Assembly: GCA_003278065.1 (NCBI GenBank)
Contig: QCHE01000010.1
Span: forward strand, 1 to 43,865
Direction: 5' to 3'
Length of the DNA stretch: 43,865 nt
Origin: Pelagibacteraceae bacterium AG-390-O04
GTDB taxonomy: Bacteria > Pseudomonadota > Alphaproteobacteria > Pelagibacterales > Pelagibacteraceae
Of the stretch, positions 40,818-43,865 are shown in pieces (positions within the stretch are counted from its first letter, which is position 1; every line of letters starts with the position of its first letter). A model generated the notes under the pieces. It had not been told where the DNA came from, did no database searches, and worked only from the letters and a program-made list of their open reading frames with translations. The position numbers were made by a program, and so were the translations under genes.

Positions 40818-41437
40818 AATTTTATTCTCTCATTAAATTCTTTTTGGACAACACCCCATTTTAAAATTACTGAGTTAAGAACTATTTTACGATCTAAACT
40901 TTTTAAATCTTCTGCAATGGGTGCCCACTTATATAGAGACAAAGCACTGGGATTAAATGGTAGATCATTATGATAGTTGTCCCAATTGATATTTTGTAAT
41001 CTTTCATCGAAACTTTTTTTAGCATTTTCTATAATATCGATTGGCATTTTATTTGAAGTTTCATCATCTAAAATTTTTAAAAAAATTTCTTTTGCCTTTT
41101 CAATATCTTGATAATTAAAATTTACTTTCAATTTTGAAAATGTAAAAAGAGTTAGATCTTGAAGAGCAACTGCATAAATATTCCACTTAGCTAAGTTTAC
41201 TGATTCCATAAATGTGTCGTTCTCAAAATGAAGAACATACCTTGTCCCCATTCTCGTTTTGAGATAGCTATAAAGAGTCACTTGACTTACCCAAGCAGAT
41301 TTTGTTTGAATAAAAGTTTCAAGTTCATCTAAATTGCTGATTTTCCCCTTAGGGATGAAAGCTTTAAACATAGCAAATAGATAAGTCTTAAAGTCATGCC
41401 AAGTCAGATCTTTCCAAGTAAGTTTATATTTTCCCAT
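40814..41437 (-). CDS. Protein of unknown function
   Basis: A 207-residue soluble protein without signal peptide or clear membrane segment, starting [20 protein letters not shown]. It is rich in aromatic residues and shows mostly helical segments ([40 protein letters not shown]). I do not recognise a family. It lies on the opposite strand between acs and the symporter genes and overlaps the acs end by 4 bases. Confidence 0.75.
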   Translation of the reverse strand: MGKYKLTWKDLTWHDFKTYLFAMFKAFIPKGKISNLDELETFIQTKSAWVSQVTLYSYLKTRMGTRYVLHFENDTFMESVNLAKWNIYAVALQDLTLFTFSKLKVNFNYQDIEKAKEIFLKILDDETSNKMPIDIIENAKKSFDERLQNINWDNYHNDLPFNPSALSLYKWAPIAEDLKSLDRKIVLNSVILKWGVVQKEFNERIKF

Positions 41438-41545
41438 AAAAATAGCTTATTTTTCAACTTATACCCTAAAAAGCCTCCTAATATGAACAATTTTAACACT
41501 TTAAATCTCTTTGATTATGGGTATGGTTTTGCCCAGTTATAACTA

Positions 41546-41562
41546 AAAGAGAGAGGTATATA
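41546..41562 (+). promoter_or_regulatory. Strong Shine-Dalgarno site for the symporter operon
   Basis: AAGAGAGAGGTATATA directly precedes the ATG at 41563, placing GAGG at ideal spacing. Upstream, TTATAAC near 41536-41542 may serve as a -10 box; no good -35 is visible. Confidence 0.5.
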
Positions 41563-41823
41563 ATGTCAAAACAAGCACAACACTGGGAAAAAACCAGGGG
41601 ATTGTTAATTATGACTTTAGCAATTTGGTTTGTATTCTCAATTGGCATCTTCCTATTCGGGGCTGAAATGAATGAGGTAACGGGACCATTTGGTTATCCG
41701 TTAACTTATTGGTTTACTTGTCAAGGTTCTCTTGGAATTTTCGTAATCCTAATTTTCTGGTTTGCGAATAAACAAGAAAAAATTGATGAAGAGTTCGGCT
41801 TTAGTGAAAGAGGAGATGACTAA
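41563..41823 (+). CDS. DUF4212 small subunit of a sodium:solute symporter
   Basis: An 86-residue protein with two helices (GLLIMTLAIWFVFSIGIFLF and YWFTCQGSLGIFVILIFWFA). It is the DUF4212 protein that partners SSS-family transporters, with FGAEMNEVTGPFGYPLTYWF as its signature. Its stop overlaps the symporter ATG (TAATG). It is the first gene of the pair and has the strong RBS. Confidence 0.93.
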   Translation: MSKQAQHWEKTRGLLIMTLAIWFVFSIGIFLFGAEMNEVTGPFGYPLTYWFTCQGSLGIFVILIFWFANKQEKIDEEFGFSERGDD

Positions 41824-43634
41824 TGATCAAAGGTAATTTTATAGACAATTTACCTAAAGTTTATGGAATCTATACAGGTGGATTTTTAGCTTTCATAATC
41901 ATTATGTCGATTGGTGAGCAGATGGGTATGACAGCGAAAACAATTGGAATTTGTTTCGTTGCCTTCACAGTAGCCATCTATGCTATAATTGGTTATCTAT
42001 CACGTACAGCTCAAGCTGATGCGTATTACGTAGCTGGAAGACAAGTACCAACCGTGTTCAATGGAATGGCAACTGCAGCAGACTGGATGTCTGGTGCATC
42101 ATTCGTTGCAATGGCAGGTGGTATTTACTTTAAAGGTTACGGCTATATGGCACTACTTGTAGGTTGGACTGGTGGATACGTATTAGTTGCATCTTTATTA
42201 GCACCATACTTAAGAAAATTTGGATGTTACACAGTTCCAGATTTTATAGGTACAAGATACGGTGGTAATTTAACAAGGTTTCTTGCAGTAGTAGTTTTAA
42301 CTGTTGCTTCATTTACCTATGTGACTGCACAAATTAACGCTACAGGTACAATTGCATCTGTTGCACTTGATATTCCATTTCAATACGCTGTATACGTTGG
42401 ATTAATAAGTATCTTATTATGTTCAATGTTAGGTGGTATGAGAGGAGTAACTTGGACACAGGTAGCTCAATATATCGTACTAATCATAGCTTACTTACTC
42501 CCAGTATTCTGGATCAGTAACAAAATGGGTGCGGGTTTCTTCCCACACTTTATGTTAGCTGATGAAGTAGCTAGAATTGGTGAATTAGAACAACAGTTTG
42601 GTTTTGTAAAAAATGCTGCTGCTGATCTAAAAACAGTACCTAAAGGGTTGGCTGGAATAACTAAAGCTCACTCTGCAGTAAACGCTACACCTTGGGGATT
42701 TATTTCATTAGCACTAGCGATGATGATGGGAACAGCATCATTGCCTCATGTAATGATGAGATATTTCACTACTCCAAGTGTAAAAGCAGCTAGAAAATCA
42801 GTAGGTTGGTCTTTATTCTTTATCTTCCTACTTTATTCTTCTGCTCCAATGTTAGCGACACTATCTAAGTTGTCATTGATTGATCCGTCATTACCTACTG
42901 GTATTATCGGTAAATCAATTGCAGAAGTTCAAGCGATAGATTGGTATCAAAACTGGAACCAAGCAAACTTAATGTTTGTAAGCGACTTTAACGGAAATGG
43001 AACTCTTGAGTTAAACGAGTTTTTCATGGGTGGTAAAGCTGTTGTGTTAGCAACTCCAGAAATAGCTGGATTACCATATGTAATCTCAGGTCTAGTTGCT
43101 GCTGGAGGTATGGCTGCTGCCATGTCAACAGCTGATGGTTTGATTCTAGCAATTGCAAACGCAATCTCACACGATGTTTACTATAAAATCATCGATCCAA
43201 AAGCTGAGACTGCTAAGAGACTAGTTGTTGCAAGGGTATTACTTGTGGTAATTGGTTTTGCTGGAGCAACTATTGCAGCAATGGAGATCCAAGGTATCTT
43301 AGGTTCAGTAATCTGGGCTTTTGACTTTGCGATGTCTGGATTGTTCTTCCCACTTGTACTTGGTGTATGGTGGAAGAGAGCTAATAGAGAAGGTGCTATA
43401 GCTGGTATGGCTTTAGGATTAATTTCTGGTGCTGGTTACCTAATTTGGGTAAGAAGCGGTGGAAGTGGTTTCCTAGGTATTACGCAGTTAACGTTTGGTA
43501 TCTTTGGTTCAGCTGTCAGCTTAGTAGCTATGGTTGTTGTAAGTCTAATGACTTCAGAGCCTAGTGCTGCAACGCAGAAAATGGTTGATGAGGTTCGTGT
43601 ACCATCTGGTAGATCGATCCTTGGCAAACAATAA
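41823..43634 (+). CDS. Sodium:solute symporter (SSS family, acetate permease-like)
   Basis: A 603-residue protein with 13 or so helices. ADAYYVAGRQVPTVFNGMAT, AADWMSGASFVAMAGGIYFK, MMGTASLPHVMMRYFTTPSV and AAAMSTADGLILAIANAISH are SSS/ActP hallmarks. It belongs to the class that pairs with DUF4212. With acs upstream, acetate or a similar monocarboxylate is the likely Na+-coupled substrate (inference). Residues 388-399 form a perfect EF-hand-type loop, DFNGNGTLELNE. Codon use is richer in C/G third bases than in neighbours, and a GC-rich terminator follows; both suggest high expression. Confidence 0.93.
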   Translation: MIKGNFIDNLPKVYGIYTGGFLAFIIIMSIGEQMGMTAKTIGICFVAFTVAIYAIIGYLSRTAQADAYYVAGRQVPTVFNGMATAADWMSGASFVAMAGGIYFKGYGYMALLVGWTGGYVLVASLLAPYLRKFGCYTVPDFIGTRYGGNLTRFLAVVVLTVASFTYVTAQINATGTIASVALDIPFQYAVYVGLISILLCSMLGGMRGVTWTQVAQYIVLIIAYLLPVFWISNKMGAGFFPHFMLADEVARIGELEQQFGFVKNAAADLKTVPKGLAGITKAHSAVNATPWGFISLALAMMMGTASLPHVMMRYFTTPSVKAARKSVGWSLFFIFLLYSSAPMLATLSKLSLIDPSLPTGIIGKSIAEVQAIDWYQNWNQANLMFVSDFNGNGTLELNEFFMGGKAVVLATPEIAGLPYVISGLVAAGGMAAAMSTADGLILAIANAISHDVYYKIIDPKAETAKRLVVARVLLVVIGFAGATIAAMEIQGILGSVIWAFDFAMSGLFFPLVLGVWWKRANREGAIAGMALGLISGAGYLIWVRSGGSGFLGITQLTFGIFGSAVSLVAMVVVSLMTSEPSAATQKMVDEVRVPSGRSILGKQ

Positions 43635-43646
43635 ATAATCTTTTTT

Positions 43647-43670
43647 AAGGGGCGATTAATTTCGCCCCTT
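43647..43670 (+). terminator. Intrinsic terminator after the symporter gene
   Basis: AAGGGGCGA and TCGCCCCTT form a 9-bp stem with a 6-base loop (TTAATT), followed by TTAATTTTTT. An upstream T-run would also let it act on the other strand. It is one of only two strong GC-rich terminator-like hairpins in the window; the other follows dctP. Confidence 0.88.
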
Positions 43671-43703
43671 TTAATTTTTTAGTTTTTCCAATATAAATTT
43701 TTA

Positions 43704-43865
43704 ATGTCAGCAAATTTTCATCCTTTAATTTATATAATAGATTATATTCTTGGTATTGTTATGTGGACTTTAATTGGAAGAGTCGCCATGAATATCTTTC
43801 AAAGAGAAGACTCTGAATTTTTCTTTATGAGGGTATTTGTTAAATTTACAAATCCTTTAATCACT
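43704..43865 (+). CDS. Membrane protein (partial, 3' end outside window)
   Basis: ATG at 43704 opens a frame that runs off the right edge after 54 codons. The product starts MSANFHPLIYIIDYILGIVM and continues WTLIGRVAMNIF and RVFVKFTNPLIT, one membrane helix and a second beginning. The arrangement faintly recalls YggT-type proteins (short helix, then a TxPll-like segment), but I would not assign it. Confidence 0.6.
   Translation, partial: MSANFHPLIYIIDYILGIVMWTLIGRVAMNIFQREDSEFFFMRVFVKFTNPLIT

Noticed and set aside
41461-41525. ATACCC ... GGGTAT inverted repeat upstream of the symporter genes
   Set aside because: Only six base pairs with a loop of more than 50 bases; expected by chance.
1-43865. 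Mobile elements, prophage genes, CRISPR arrays, tRNA and rRNA genes
   Set aside because: I looked for transposases, integrases, regularly spaced repeats and tRNA-like T-loops and saw none that hold up.

Overview
The window is a gene-dense, very AT-rich stretch of a streamlined bacterial chromosome. Protein content and style point to the SAR11 clade (Candidatus Pelagibacter-like, Alphaproteobacteria). The signs are overlapping start and stop codons, few Shine-Dalgarno sequences, a DctP-type TRAP transporter, a System I (ccm) cytochrome c locus, and a structured leader in front of ffh that matches a candidate RNA reported for Pelagibacter. That assignment is inference from content; no rRNA or tRNA gene is present to anchor it. 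I see no insertion sequence, prophage or CRISPR array. No gene-free stretch exceeds 300 bases; the largest gaps are 21249-21426 and 1690-1850, and both hold probable regulatory structure.

Layout. 1-3592 is a protein-targeting block: rpsP (cut by the left edge) and ffh leftwards with an RNA leader, and dapF-ftsY rightwards from an overlapping divergent promoter. 3585-21747 is an 18-kb run of genes all on the minus strand. Read in transcription order it holds hspQ, a hairpin-bearing spacer, ccmC-D-E-F-G-H, a PagL-like outer-membrane protein, two tandem FMN 2-hydroxyacid dehydrogenases, an aminotransferase, a GlcD-like flavoprotein, a D-2-hydroxyacid dehydrogenase, a TRAP transporter (P, hairpin, Q, M), an amidase, a 58-residue membrane protein, an EamA exporter, an alpha/beta hydrolase and an exported protein of unknown function. 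21836-28350 is mostly plus-strand: yciB, a DUF2794 gene, (a Bax-inhibitor-like gene on minus), tas, an ialB-like gene, argG, a membrane protein, a PsiE-like gene and an unusual photolyase-family flavoprotein. 28347-30908 (minus) holds a second photolyase-family protein with a 42-residue zinc-ribbon protein, a class I glutamine amidotransferase and a tiny membrane protein. 30937-32843 (plus) carries an SDR lacking the catalytic Tyr, a truncated monooxygenase remnant and a sugar dehydrogenase. 32840-37192 (minus) is hemC-hemD-mscS-yggT-folD plus two small proteins. 37249-43865 (plus, one exception) has tsaD, an EVE protein, acs with a lysine-rich tail, a DUF4212/SSS symporter pair and a partial membrane gene.

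How it fits together. The TRAP/oxidoreductase cluster looks like a cassette that imports small 2-oxo or 2-hydroxy acids and converts them among hydroxy-, oxo- and amino-acid forms. The c-type cytochrome assembly genes upstream could supply electron acceptors for the flavin dehydrogenases. At the right end, acs and the symporter pair suggest acetate (or similar monocarboxylate) scavenging. Strong RBS sequences, GC-rich hairpins and G/C-ending codons mark the TRAP binding protein and the symporter as probably the most highly expressed genes here. The least explained parts are the 15-bp inverted repeat with internal direct repeats before ccmC, the photolyase-family neighbourhood, and the several enzymes whose normally conserved residues are replaced.
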